Source: Eleginops maclovinus (Eukaryota > Chordata > Actinopteri > Perciformes > Eleginopidae). From it: 64,000 nucleotides of DNA. The stretch lies in NCBI RefSeq assembly GCF_036324505.1, contig NC_086364.1, positions 19,579,648-19,643,647 on the forward strand, written 5' to 3'. How positions within the stretch are numbered: position 1 is the stretch's first letter; each line of letters begins with the position of its first letter. The notes beneath the pieces were generated by a model. It was not told the origin of the DNA, did not search any database, and saw only the letters and a list, made by a program, of their open reading frames with translations. The position numbers and the translations under genes are program-made. This document shows, piece by piece, positions 34,771 to 47,410 of this stretch.

Positions 34771-37013
34771 TAGATGTCCTCTTGTCTGTTGAAAGTGAAC
34801 TGCAGCACAGTCCTGTTATATTCCATGAGTCGTGCCTCTTTGTGTTTCCAGCTCCACAGGGAGATGCTGATTATAATTACGTTTTATTATACCGTTTTTT
34901 GTTGCCATGTGTATTATAAAAACTGCTCAGCCACAGATTTTAAATACAACCTGCTCGCATCCTTTGACAGCCACCAGAGTGTGTTGCATATACACTACAC
35001 CTCTGTGCCTTCATTTCCCTCTGCTTGGCGACAGTCACACTGTTAGGAGTGGGCATGTTTTTTTTGTGTAGCACAGATGGTAACTCCCTGTGCTGCCTGC
35101 CTTCAAATCTGCTAGTTAGGTTAGTGTGTGGAGCTCCAGAAAACTTTACACAAATGAGGTGAAAGTGGGTAGAAGTAGTGAGAAACCCTGGAATAAATTT
35201 AGTAGAAAACTCAAGTAGTTCAGTAACACTCACAGCCTATAATACCAGTTTATTATACACGGCCATCAAGCTGTCTCATTTCAAGCTTTTGACATTTTAA
35301 GGTGTGCCTGATAAAGACAGTGTTACCCATATGAACCATATTGAACCTCATGAGCCTAAACTAAATGATCAAACAAACAAAAAACAAGGAAATAAAAAAC
35401 AAAATGACTAAACCAGCATTAAATGTCATTGCATTTTCCTGCAATAAACAAACATCTCACAAAAGGTACCTTCCAAGCTGTGAGCGTTTCTATCCTGCAG
35501 CATTTAAAGTCATTTTCGAACCTGATATTTGTCAGCATTCGGCTACTTTTTGCCCTTTTACGAGGCTTGAAGGCTCAGTTTAATTTGTGTTCTTGTTATT
35601 TTTGCTAACCAACGGAGTGACATGCCGACCAGACCAGTGAAATGTGTTCCTGCACACATCTCTCTCCGTCGCTCTGACGTGTGTTGTTGCTGGCTGCTAC
35701 CTGTGATGTGAAATTGCAACAGATAGTGCTGGATATTATTCCCTATTTAAGGAGTCTAACTATACTGGATATGTTTATTGTTTGTGTGATTGTTTTCTTT
35801 TGTAAATCTACCTAAACATATAAAGCCATTGACTGCAGAACGTCTGGTGTTATTATTGACTCGTTCTTATAGCTTCAGGTATGCATGTACATCTTCTTCA
35901 TAGATTGCACATCGGTAGGTAATAAGGTGTAAATGTATATACGTTTATATTTAAATGAAATTCATATCTATCATGAGATGTTTGCAATAACAAATGCTAA
36001 ATATGTGGACAATGAATCCTCGTATTGTTATCACCCAATTTAAATTGATCAACTTTTTCTGGGTTTCGTATATTGTGACCTGCAGTCCTTTAAGTTTCCA
36101 CAGAGAGTCAGTGTTGCTCCATCGATAGCTAGAGATGCAGCTTCAGGACAGACCCTGTTTCTGATCAAAATAACCATTTAGGAATAACCATGGAAAATAA
36201 TAATCCATATTATGTGTTCCACTATATTCACTATTAACCATTGGGTGTTTTGAAGATAATCTACCTCTCGAGCCACTACCCTCCAGATCTGTCTATTCCA
36301 GATCTTGTATTTTGTCATCCAAACTCCGTGGTAACAATCACTATTGCAGAGAAAGTAGAGACCTCAGATATTTAACTCTGCAGCAAAACTGTGGATTGGA
36401 CAGATGTGAAGCACACCTGGTCCATGGCATTTAGAAACAGCACCTGTCTTGAGAGGAAGTGGATAATAAATGCTAAGACAGACCTAGCCTGTCCTTGCTC
36501 CCTGCAGCCGAGTTGCTGAATCAGCTTGGTTAGTAGCACAATTATGAGTCTCCACATGACGTTTGACAAACGTTAACCTTCTCTCCAACTACAAGGGGAC
36601 TGTCAAGCTGGCCAAAGTTGTTAGCACGGCAGTACCTCTGTGACAAAACCCAGTGAGTCACACCCCCCCCCACCCCCCTGCTGGGAGGACAAATCCTGCC
36701 ATGGCACATAAGAGTGATTTGGTTTTTCCTTCTACATGTAGAGGCTTCACTTTTGCTCTGGTCGAAAGTTAATCTGTTTAAATGTTCAGGGCAAGTGCCA
36801 TGCCTTTCAGCAAATTAGTATCTCTGTTAAAATACATTGAAAAGATGAGATTTATTTAAGTAAGCTGTACCACATCATATTTTATATGCACTATGTCAAG
36901 CTAGTATGCTACCAGCAAGACCAAATAAGTGAATAGAATAAGTTAAGAATTATCTAATGCTGTTGATACTGTCAGTATTTAGCAAAAACTGTGTTATTTA
37001 CACACGTATTTCA

Positions 37014-37560
37014 ATCCATATCCAATAATCAATCTCCTTTTAGCTCTATTTTTGGTCTCCACCTACCCCCTGAATGAAATGTCTGGCTATTTAGCTGCTA
37101 AATGGTTCACAAAGCTCAGCAGCTGGATGCTTAATCAATCTGCAGTTTGGTACACTTCAAAGCAAATGTAGGCTTGTGGGTTTTTAGAGGTATATGTTCA
37201 AAATGCAAGCAGTAAAATGCTAACCTGACCACGCCAACAAACACAACATGTTGTTTAGCAGTTTAGCAGCTAGTGTTTACTCAGCTCACATTATGGCGTG
37301 CTGGCATGCTAACATTTGGTCATTTGCATTAAAAGAAAAAGGAGATTTTGAACTCAAATATATGAGAAATTCAATGTAACTATCATAGCACTAGATGAAA
37401 CTTTAGACACCAAATGATTTCTCATACAGATTTAGAGTTTTAAGACATTTAACCTCTAACCAAAAATGTTGCAGCGCTCGATGAAAGTCAGGGGATCCAT
37501 ATCATTCGTCTTTTGGGAACCATGAGCATCTGTAGACCTCTATCCTGTAGATATTGCGAT
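37014..37560. repeat. Unclassified dispersed fish repeat
   Basis: Begins tccaataatcaatctcctttt...tttttggtctccacc...ttagctgctaaatg, similar to 7155-7232 and 59143-59230. Later words (gctggcatgctaacatttggtcatttg, and gatgaaagtcaggggatcc) resemble a high-copy teleost repeat. Boundaries are approximate. Confidence 0.5.
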
Positions 37561-39070
37561 TTTTATCCTTCCAACAGTACTCCAAATATCACACAGGAAC
37601 AAAGTAGAGGACTGTCCAAAAGACCAACGTGGCTATGCATTAGCTCATACCACTAGCATAAATATGTTGGTTGAAGAAGCTTTAGGAAAATAGTAAACTG
37701 TGGCCTGAGAACCACACAAACCAAATGCATTGAGGTGTTGCACATTCATTTTGATAGGTTCTGATTTGTGACTCTCTAACAGTGCCCTAAAAGATTGTGA
37801 GTGTGTGTTTCTGTGTGTATATCTGTGGGGGAGAGAAGGTGAGAAAAGAGGGACGCTTTTAACAGGTAAGTGTTTAAAAGCTGCATTGGGTGAGCTCTCC
37901 TGAAGGATTGGCCCGGTAGAACTACATCCCCACGGCTTAATGTTTCATTTAGAACTGATATGCATAATTAAAGGATTCATGTACCACTTTTTGAAGGTTA
38001 CCCTGCGAATAATTAATGTGTGCACACTGCACAGTAGCAGAGTGCCAGGCTCTTAGTTTAGGGGTTGGAGAAAAACCTATAATTTGTCCCGTGCTTCCGG
38101 CTTCTGGTGTTCTGCAGGAAGACATCCCTTAATCTCGTTTACAAATCTGCACGCTTGAGAAACACTACGCCACTGTGAAATCTGCTCAAAAAAAGGAACA
38201 GGTTTGGTTCTCAGATCTCTTTTGTTGCTCAGTCTAACCAAATTCAAGCAAAACAACTCTTAGTAGTAGAATAAACTTCCCTAATTCTATTATAATCTCT
38301 TAAAACACGCATTGCTCACAGTCACAGATACTTCCTTGTGTTGTCACAGTCGTTGTGTCCACAGAGGAGTGTGGCTTAATGTTGTAAAGCAACATCAGTA
38401 AGTGTGATGATTATTTTTGTCCAGTCATGCTTCACCGACATGGGTTCATCTCTGCTGTAGGTGTCAGTTGAATGACTGTCACAGCAACCTGTTTTAGCAT
38501 GTATGATGAAAAAAGGGATGTCCTCTTTTGAACCGTTTAACTGTTCATCCTCCATCTCCCTCCTCTTGCATGTTCAATGCTCTCCTGACTCAGCAAATCT
38601 GCCACGTGTTCGTTGTATCTTCGACCTCTTTTGCAGCACACTTACACCAGTACTACATATGCATACATTTCTTTTTCTAATAATTTCTCACCCGTTTTAC
38701 CTCAGACCTCATCTTTTTCTTCATATTTGCTCCTCTTACACCTCCATACCCTGCCTTTAAAACCCCCCATTTCTCAAAATCCTTAATTACCCTGTGAGTT
38801 TTTGCTTGGCTGCACCCTCCTCCGCTTTCCAAACCTCCTCTCATTTCTCTACTCGCATCCTCCTCCGACTTTCCTGACCTTGTTCCTTAAACCCTATCCA
38901 TTCCCATCATCCATTTTGCTTTGGAGTTGTAATGGGCTTGGACTCTGCAGCTATTATAAAGTATTCACTGGACAAAGCACGCAATGCAAAAAGTATTACA
39001 ACTAGGAGAGTTTCTGCAGGCCAAGTTCGTTGCAAACAAGAGTTCTTTCTTTTCTGGATTGTGCTCATTT

Positions 39071-39320
39071 TCAGGTTTCATATGTGTATGTTGCTCCTCT
39101 ACTGGGACATGTCTCCATGCTTTAAGGTTCAAAAAGCTCTTTATTTTCTCATACTTTCCTGTGCTGCAGCACCTCTTTTCACCCTCTGTCTGAAACCAGA
39201 GCCCAGTCTGCTCTGATTTGTTAGCTGGCCTGGCTCTGTTGTGATTGGTCAACCGCTTAGGGATGTCCCGCCCCTTAGCCTATCACGTACAATGTGTTTG
39301 AGCGTTAGCCAAAAGAAGCG
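39071..39320 (-). repeat. Dispersed repeat family 1, copy 2 (inverted)
   Basis: Minus-strand copy of the family at 34564-34770 and 44405-44655, including the middle segment caccctctgtctgaaaccagagcccagtctgctctgat and gattggtcaaccgctta. Confidence 0.85.
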
Positions 39321-39802
39321 CGAGTATTACATAGTGATGTCAGTAAACAAAGAAGTAAACCAAGAAGTCCAATGGATGTTTCAGGCAAGGGGAGTGTGTC
39401 GGAGAGAACATATCTTACACACTACAGGAAAGGAAAAACCCCCAAAAGCAAAGGAGTGCCTCTTAATAAAACCAAAGCCAGAGTTGGACACTAATCTTTA
39501 GACCACCTCTATCTCCTTCTTTTACTTTCACCTCCAACTTGTCGGCTCGCTCCACAGGCAACCAGCCAGCAACGGCCAACCAGCTGGACAGGTCACTGCT
39601 TTGGAATAACTTCCTTTAACAAACTGCTGTGTGCTCCTTGTCTGTGTCGAGCCGAGGCCAGGGTAAGTGCCGTGCCCTTGCATAAATACATAGATGCATA
39701 AATATATATAGAGGCACATGTGAACTGTCCTCCAGACCTTCTGCCGCATCAGTCACCGTGTACAGCCGTTTCCTGCAATGCCCTTGGGTTGTCCCATCTG
39801 GA

Positions 39803-39902
<100 letters not shown>

Positions 39903-42414
39903 AAATGATCTGTCCCTGTGCGCCCGTGGTTATTTGAAGTTTAAGTGACCTCAATTTTCGATCGTTGCAAGACATGTGGTCCCCGACAGGTGGTTCATGA
40001 ATGCCAACTTATTGTTTGAAAGTTAAAGTATGAAAATACACTTTAAATCAAACATATTATTAGTCAAGGTAAATTGCTCTTTTTCAAAAACAACCAAGGT
40101 CACCACACAACATGGATGATTCTCTATCTGATACACAGGAGTCCTTGTGAAATCACTTGAGATATACACATTGTCTGTCACCTATCAATACCATAAAACT
40201 GTGTTAGCTTTGGCCGGATATTATTATTTTAATAGCTTGGTAACAATGCTCCACAAAAGGTATGCTTATAAATGCCCTTTTATGCCGACCCACATGTTGT
40301 TCTGAGCCCAGGTAAATGCAGCTCAATCGTATACTGTCTTTGGTTACTCAATTACTCAAGTGGACCTTAGCCTGACAACGTTGAAGACACCTAACTGAAA
40401 GTAATTTGATATTTGAAATAAAAAATGTAATACTCCTGGTGTGTAAAGGCTTGAGTCGCAAGAGTGGTATCAATTTTCTTTTGGAAAAGTCTTGGCAAGA
40501 AAGCAGAGAAGGTTTTTTTCCGAGAGTAATGTGTAACAATTATAATTAGAGTGCAGAACTTTGTCTCCCCCCTCTCACAGAGAGAGTAATTACCATATGG
40601 GAGAGAGAAAGAGCAGCAGCCAGGATCATGGCGGAAGTTTCTGGAGGGGATGCTTCAGATAAAAAAAAAAACCTTGGCTAACTCGTTGGGTTCGGGAGAA
40701 GCGGCATTAGTGCACCAGCTTTAGGAAATCGCTCCAAAATTCTACAAAATACTGCAAATAAACTGAGGAAATCACCGATGGCGATAGGATTAATCAGCAG
40801 TTGGCAAACAATGTTTTTTTTATATGTGAAAGTCCAGCATGCACGATCAAACACTCTAGAAACTAAAAGCATACCCCCCCCCTTAGTCAGTCTTTTATTT
40901 TGAAAATATCATGTGTAGGTCAATCAGTCCAAAGCCAACCATGTAACCCTGCACAGGAAATTGCCTTTGTGTATCTATTACACACACACACACACACGAG
41001 TCAGTGTTACAGTTGAATTGGGGCTGAAAACCCATTTTGTCGCTCATTAGGAGAATTGTGTAGTTGTAGAGCAGTGGTGTCTACAGGGACCTGATATGGT
41101 GCCTGCAGACCTGTAAGGAGGGGGGGGGGGGGGGGGCTGGAGGACAGAGAGGGAGAAGAAAAGAAGGTTAGAGGAGACAGAAAAGAGCAGGAAGCAAGAG
41201 AAGGTAACACTAATTACCTGATAGCTCGGGGTGGAATGGTCCTTAATGAACACACTGGCTGTGGCAGCATCGAGACCTGCTATCATCTTGATCCCAATAA
41301 AAAATGTCTCCTAACACAATGGCCCACTTTCAGAAAGGAACTCCCAGACATAATATTATAATAATAATATTGCTCAGTAGAGACTGTGAAATAACAAGCC
41401 TGGGAGCTTTCAGTACCCTCTGAATGGCAACAGAGTTATTTGTGATTTTGCATTACTCACATTTTCCACTTGAAGGCACCAGCTCAAAACGCATCCGACA
41501 GAAGTAACAGGCAGCTGTTATGACACCGATGGTGTTTGTCAAGAAGGTATAATATGACAGGATTTTAAAAAATGGGTTTTCTTAATTTGAAGCCCAGTGT
41601 AAGCCGTCACAGTCTTGCATAAGAGACACCTGGAAACACTATTTGTTACAGTGAAGGAGACTTAAAACGCCCTTCAAATGTATCACAATGACAAATGGAA
41701 ATCAGGTAGCTTTTAGTTTTCAAAAGACAGTCAGTATATCCTCATTACACCAGGATTTCTATATTGATTTTCCCAATTTGAGTGCCGCAAAAGCTGACTC
41801 ATCGACAGCACGCAGCCCGTGTGCTCCCTGATGTGGAGGCTCTGAGAGAGACCTGTAACTCGGAGGTACACATTTTAGACTATGTGAACAGATGTGGCAC
41901 TGGAGCGTCCACTTCAATGCATCAAATGTGAAGTGCACACCGGAGTGTCAGCTGTGAAGATGATTACTTTGTTAGAAGTAGAGGCACACTCGAGGTAGAG
42001 ATGTTAGCCTGAAGTCCGGCAAACAAGTGAATATAAAGCTGTGGCAGGCTAATCACATTTGTTTAATTATTTACACTAAGTTTATAAGAGTTGACAGCTG
42101 GACAAAATACCGCAGGTGTGGAGGAATCACGTGACTAGAGTCAGACTCCCAAATGTCAGCTTAACCCTTAGATGCACGAGTGACTGGACCCTACACCCTT
42201 CCATAAGTGGGTCAAAAATGACCCATATTAGAATCAATGTGTTTTTATGCCATTTTTGTCAATTTGGTTAAGAATAATCACTTGTATAATATTTAGTGTT
42301 ATATTCAGGACCACACAACAATGATTTCATGTTTGAAATATCTTTATTTTTCACTTTTTAACATTTTTGAAAAAGAAAATTACCCAGAACAGCAATAGAA
42401 AAATGTCAACATCC

Positions 42415-42416
<2 letters not shown>

Positions 42417-42501
<85 letters not shown>
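42417..42501. repeat. (TG)n microsatellite inside the piggyBac element
   Basis: Pure TG to 42501, then tctatgtctgtgtctg and further imperfect TG to about 42560. Confidence 0.95.
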
Positions 42502-42502
<1 letters not shown>

Positions 42503-42510
42503 TATGTCTG

Positions 42511-42539
<29 letters not shown>

Positions 42540-42541
<2 letters not shown>

Positions 42542-43584
42542 GTGTATGTATGTGTGTAACTGTCCAGTTATTGACAGTTCCTCTCTCTTTTCCCTGCTTT
42601 GCCTTCTTGTCTCATCACTGTATGCATTTTGTTTCTGGCTGTGATCATTCCACACAGGTACATTGCATTTCCCACACCTATTGTTGACTTTGCGATCTTT
42701 GTTACTCGGGCAGATCTGACACCTCTTTCTCTTTGGTTGGCCCTGTCTGCTTCTTTTCTGTGGCTGGGTTGTGGCTTTTGTCATCCCACACCTTTCCATT
42801 GCTTCAATAATCGGGGTTTGCAGTTGGGGGCAGCCTTCCAGTTGACTCCTCATGTGTGGTGTGACAAGCTCCTTTGACAGCTCTTTGAGGAAGAGCCGTC
42901 GTGCATTGGTGATGCCGCTCTTGAATTCTGGGTGCTGGTCCTCTTATCATCGAAGCGCAAGGTACGGCGAATGTCTTCAAATCTTCCAACAGCCATAGTA
43001 GCCTTGTACATGGGATTATGTAGAGGACTCCCAAACAGCTCATGGATTGATACATCCCAGTTCTTCTCACTTCCTGCAAGCAGGGTCAATCCAATGAAGG
43101 CCATGAATTCATCTTTGGTGACATTTTTCCATTCTTTTCCTCTAGCTGTTGCTACTCTCCGTCCTTCCAAGTTTGTGCACTTCATCACCTCTTGTATTAT
43201 ATCATCAGTGATAAAGAGCTCCCATGCATCTTTTGGTGAGACAGTGGTGCTAAGCCCTTGTGCAGGCCCTGACCGACTTCTGAGGATATTGTGGCTCTGT
43301 GTTCTGCCCTGGGTGGGAGGTAACTCGCTCCAGTAAGAGCCCTTCCGACTCATTCTGTTGGACATGATTTGGACACTTTCTTCTTCAGAAGACACAGAAG
43401 AGGAATCTTCTGAGTCAGATTGATCCTGTTCAGTTGGATTTCCAGGTGGGCGACTGCCACTGCCACCTGGACAATAGTCTGGGTCCTCATCATCAGAAAT
43501 TTCAGACTCGGAGTCCAACCCCGTTACTGCCTCTCCATCATCCAGCATCTGTAGGACCATTTCAGCTGTGTATCTAGCAGCCAT
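42540..43584 (-). pseudogene. piggyBac transposase remnant, catalytic core deleted
   Basis: The N-terminal part runs from the ATG at 43584 (MAARYTAEMVLQMLDDGEAV) through an acidic DSESEISDDEDPDY segment to FMAFIGLTLLAGSEKNWDV, then FEDIRRTLRFDDKRTS near 42950. A change of frame then leads straight into the C-terminal end: NARRLFLKELSKELVTPHM, QTPIIEAMERCG, and a Cys-rich KRKRCQICPSNKDRK...RCGKCNVPV module. The region normally carrying the three catalytic aspartates is absent, so the protein cannot transpose. An upstream in-frame ATG at 43623 would add 13 residues. The C-terminal frame runs into the TG repeat and its original stop is not clear. Confidence 0.9.
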
Positions 43585-43655
43585 GACACCTTGGATGAGG
43601 AAACATAAGAGTAATGTTTTCAATAGATCAATATGTAGCTATATAAATGAATACA

Positions 43656-43803
<148 letters not shown>

Positions 43804-44404
43804 ACATATAGTAATGTTAGCTATCATAGTTAGCTAGCTAGTGTTAGCTAGTTATAAAGTAGGCTAATTTGTTGATACATAATAATAACAACAGTCATGA
43901 AAGACACACACACAATATTATATGAAGATAATACTTACACGTATCAGCTCTTGCTGTGTAAAATAATCTTCCTGAGGGGTGACACTTCTGATATAGTCTG
44001 TGTGGTCCACAGTTAATGTATTCCTGACAGCCACAGTTGATAAGAATCAAAGGTTCCCATTGGATTCCATAGAAAATGCATGCGGGTCATTTTTGACCCA
44101 CTTATGGAAGCTTGGGGTAGTAATACAAAAACTACAATTTCTTAAAATGTATAAAAGGTAAGTTAAAAATGTAAATGGCATTATATCAAAAACGTGTTTT
44201 TTGAGGAATACCTGGAATATGAAATGATAACAATTTTTCATTACGAAGATATTTCAAGAAAACAACCTCACCGGGTCATTTTTGACCCACTTATGCATCT
44301 AAGGGTTAAAGAGTCCCTTTAAGGCTTTTGGGGTTTTCCCTTTCCTGTAGCGTGTTAGTTACCTCCAGAGGGACTTCACTGTGTAACACTCAAGCTTCTT
44401 TTGG

Positions 44405-44655
44405 CTTCTATTGGCTCTCCAACACATTGTACCAGATAGGCCAAGGGGTAGGACATCTCTAAACGGTTGACCAATCACAACAGAGCCGGCCAGCAAACCA
44501 ATCAGAGCAGACTGGGCTCTGGTTTCAGACAGAGGGTGAAAAGAGGTGCTGCATCACAGGCAGTATGAGAAAAATAAAGAGCTTTCTGAACATTAAAGCA
44601 TGGAGACATGTCACAGTAGAGACACAGAATACAAATATGGACCTGCAAATGAGAA
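44405..44655 (+). repeat. Dispersed repeat family 1, copy 3
   Basis: Full-length-looking copy in direct orientation relative to 34564-34770 and inverted relative to 39071-39320. It lies about 100 bp outside the right end of the piggyBac element. Confidence 0.85.
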
Positions 44656-44809
44656 GCATGAAAACATGCAGGTAGAGGAGAGTTATGACTTGTTGTGACT
44701 TGGACTTGACTCGGTCCCTCCTCTGCAACAGCCTTGCAATTGATCCGACCGTAATCTCTGAAGTGCACCTACGACCAGTGTGACGTTGAGGTATCATAAA
44801 TAATCAATG

Positions 44810-45010
44810 GACTGCATTTATAAAGTGATTTTCAAATATTTGCGAGAGCTTAAAGCACTTTACATACAAGTCAGCATTTACCCATTCCCACACTGTTACC
44901 CATGCTGTCGGGAGCAATTAGGGGCTAGGTGTCTTGCCCAAGGACAACACGGTAATCATACATACACACTTGTGTCCAAAAGGCTTCGACTCTCACAGCA
45001 GCAGTGGGAT
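44810..45010. repeat. Probable dispersed repeat fragment
   Basis: Words such as aaagcactttacatacaagtcagc, ggagcaattaggggctaggtg and tcttgcccaaggacaacac match a very common teleost interspersed repeat as I recall it. No ends defined. Confidence 0.45.
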
Positions 45011-47227
45011 GTATAACGGGATTGTAATAAATCCAGTATGCCACTGTTTGAGCAGGGTCGACGCCATGCAATTCAAAAACAATGGGCGTCCACAGAAGTC
45101 AACAGAGGTAATTTACGAGAGCGAGAGAGAGAGAGTGCTGACAGATTCTGGTGCGTTTTAGAGACAGACGGATGACTCGCCATCTGGCAGTCCTCATGAA
45201 GGCAATTCTGTGCATCCCACAAATGTCTCCTCAGAGGAAACATTTCATCCACAACCGCGCACTATATTCTCTTTCGTCCCGCGAGATCAACTATAGAAAC
45301 ACTGGCTACGGATCCATCTCAAAGAGCTGCCAAGTCTGCTTTCTGTAATTACAACAGTTTGTTGGAAGAGAGGCACCAGCATCAGCACAGATACACTAAT
45401 GAGAAACAGCAACGTATAGATGCCTTGGAATAAAGTAATACTCATTTACCTGCTATCAAAATACAGTATGGGACTATCTTAATGATGTTTGTCATGGCAA
45501 TAAAGCTGCTATTGAAAACCAGGTCATATAATCTGAGGGGGTCACAGAATGAACCGTAGCACAGAGAATAAATAACAGCAACGCAGCAACTCTGTTGTCA
45601 AAAACAGAGCATGTTTACTTTCAGATCTTCCTTTCACATCTGCCAGAAACGATACAGAGTGATATTTTACGTGCACATATACACTGCAACTTCACATAAA
45701 AGCTATGTATGACAGTAACTGTCCCTGTCATCAGGGAGAAAAACAAGAGAGAAGCAGAAAATAAAAACATCTCACAAGGGCTCAGTTGTTGAGCCATTAT
45801 TAACAGTTCCTCCAGAAGGAGTTTGAGCTGTCTCGCTAACAAAAAATATCTCTGTCGAACCAAACTGTCAACACTGTTGAACAATCAGAGAAACAAACCT
45901 ACACTTTTATCAAACTTTCACAAAAACTGGTGAAACTTTGTTACACTAACCAGTGGCTTTGTGTGTGCGTGGTATTATTGCTGTGTTTATCTTTTTTTGT
46001 AACATCAAATATGTATGTTCCTTTTTGATTTGGCGTCTCCTCCACAGCGTTACACAAACCAGCGGTCCTCTAATTACCTCCCTGGAGTTGATGCTGGGAC
46101 ATCACTGCTCTGACAGTTTCTCTGCTTGAGAATCCCCGAGCGGGAGACTAAAACTTCAATGTGACCCGGAGGATCCTCCCGTGAGAACGATAGGGAGGAT
46201 TTCATTCATTGAATAAACTAAAGCCTTCAAAATCATTTCTGCATCTACGGCTCGGTCATGCATGCAGTTCCATTAATACTGCAATCAAGGATCTGCATTT
46301 GTCTGGTGATCAACCCATGCACATTTTCCCTAACCACACTTCATTCCAACTGGTATTTCCATTTCTTTATGGACAGCTTGAATAAATGTGGGTAATGGTG
46401 GTTCTATACGTACAGTCTGCATCATTGACTAAAGCCGAAAGTGTGCATGAGCTTAGTATTAATGTCAATTCAGACAGACAGGTGCAGATGTATTGATACA
46501 GATATTCTTCTGTTTGCTTGAAGGTGAAAGGATTTCTTGTGAAGATGATGTTACAGCAGTTACCGCGGGGTCGCTATGCCATCAGCTATGAATTCTTACT
46601 ATTCTGAAGGGTGCTAACCATAGTGAAAAACAAGATAGAGTACAAACTCGGTACCAAAAGTGACTCAAGTTGTACCATGCAATAAAACCACGACATAAGT
46701 AACCTTGAGGAGCGTTGGCAGGCGGTTTGTTACCTTAGACAGAGCAGAGTTATCTGTTTCCCTGTGTTTCCTGTGTTTGTGCTAAGCTAAGTGGCTGCTA
46801 GCTGTAACTTCATTAATACTGTACATGCATTACATTTGCAAATTGAATATTTTTCCAAATTTCGAAACATTCCTACAGCCTGGAATTAGGGTATCATTGT
46901 GACAAAGACAGCAGTATCAACAACCGCTAAAACAAGGATTAAAATATCACTGGACACACACTCACAGGCTGTTGGGACCAAAGGTAATGACTTGCATGGG
47001 CTGGTGGGCAGTGGAGCGTCTTGGACTCTGCCCATCAGAGAGACGAGGGCGCGACACACAACGGGAACCTGACAGACACGGAATCAGCGGGGCAGCAAAG
47101 AACTAGAAGAAGGACTGGTAGAAAGATGGCTTGGCCTTAAGTCAAGGTGGGATGCTGTCAAGTCACTCATCTCGTTTGTAGCCCTTGAGAAGTGATCTAA
47201 TTGACTGCCCTCACAGGTTGTGTTTTT

Positions 47228-47394
47228 TTTGGGGGGGGGGCTTTTTGCCTTTAATCGGATAGGACAGTGGAGAGTGACAGGAAAATGGGAGAGAGAGTCG
47301 GGGTGGGATCCGGAAAGGACCACGGGTCGGGAATCAAACCCGGGTCGCCGGCATACGGTGCAGGTGCCCCAGCCAGTCGTGCCACGGCCGGGGC
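47228..47394 (-). mobile_element. tRNA-derived SINE with 16-bp target-site duplication
   Basis: On the minus strand the head carries pol III box A-like TGGCACGACTGG (47384-47373) and box B GGTTTGATTCC (47340-47330), followed by a body ending in attaaaggcaaaaagccccccc. CACAGGTTGTGTTTTT occurs on both sides (47212-47227 and 47395-47410), a perfect target duplication. The C/A-rich tail and tRNA head identify a tRNA-SINE widespread in teleosts. It is not a functional tRNA gene. Confidence 0.9.
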
Positions 47395-47410
47395 CACAGG
47401 TTGTGTTTTT

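Larger units (their letters stand above)
44310..47211. other. Intergenic region, no genes seen
   Basis: Contains family-1 copy 3 (44405-44655), a second repeat fragment (about 44810-45010), and repeat-like words near 46765-46810 (ctgtgtttgtgctaagctaagtggctgctagctgta). No exon recognised. Confidence 0.55.

Noticed and set aside
42380..42690. Cys-Val-rich + strand readings
   Set aside because: They are the TG repeat inside the piggyBac element, antisense to the transposase remnant.
47330..47384. tRNA gene
   Set aside because: Pol III boxes are present, but the head is followed by a SINE body and C/A-rich tail within a 16-bp target duplication, and a cloverleaf is not evident.
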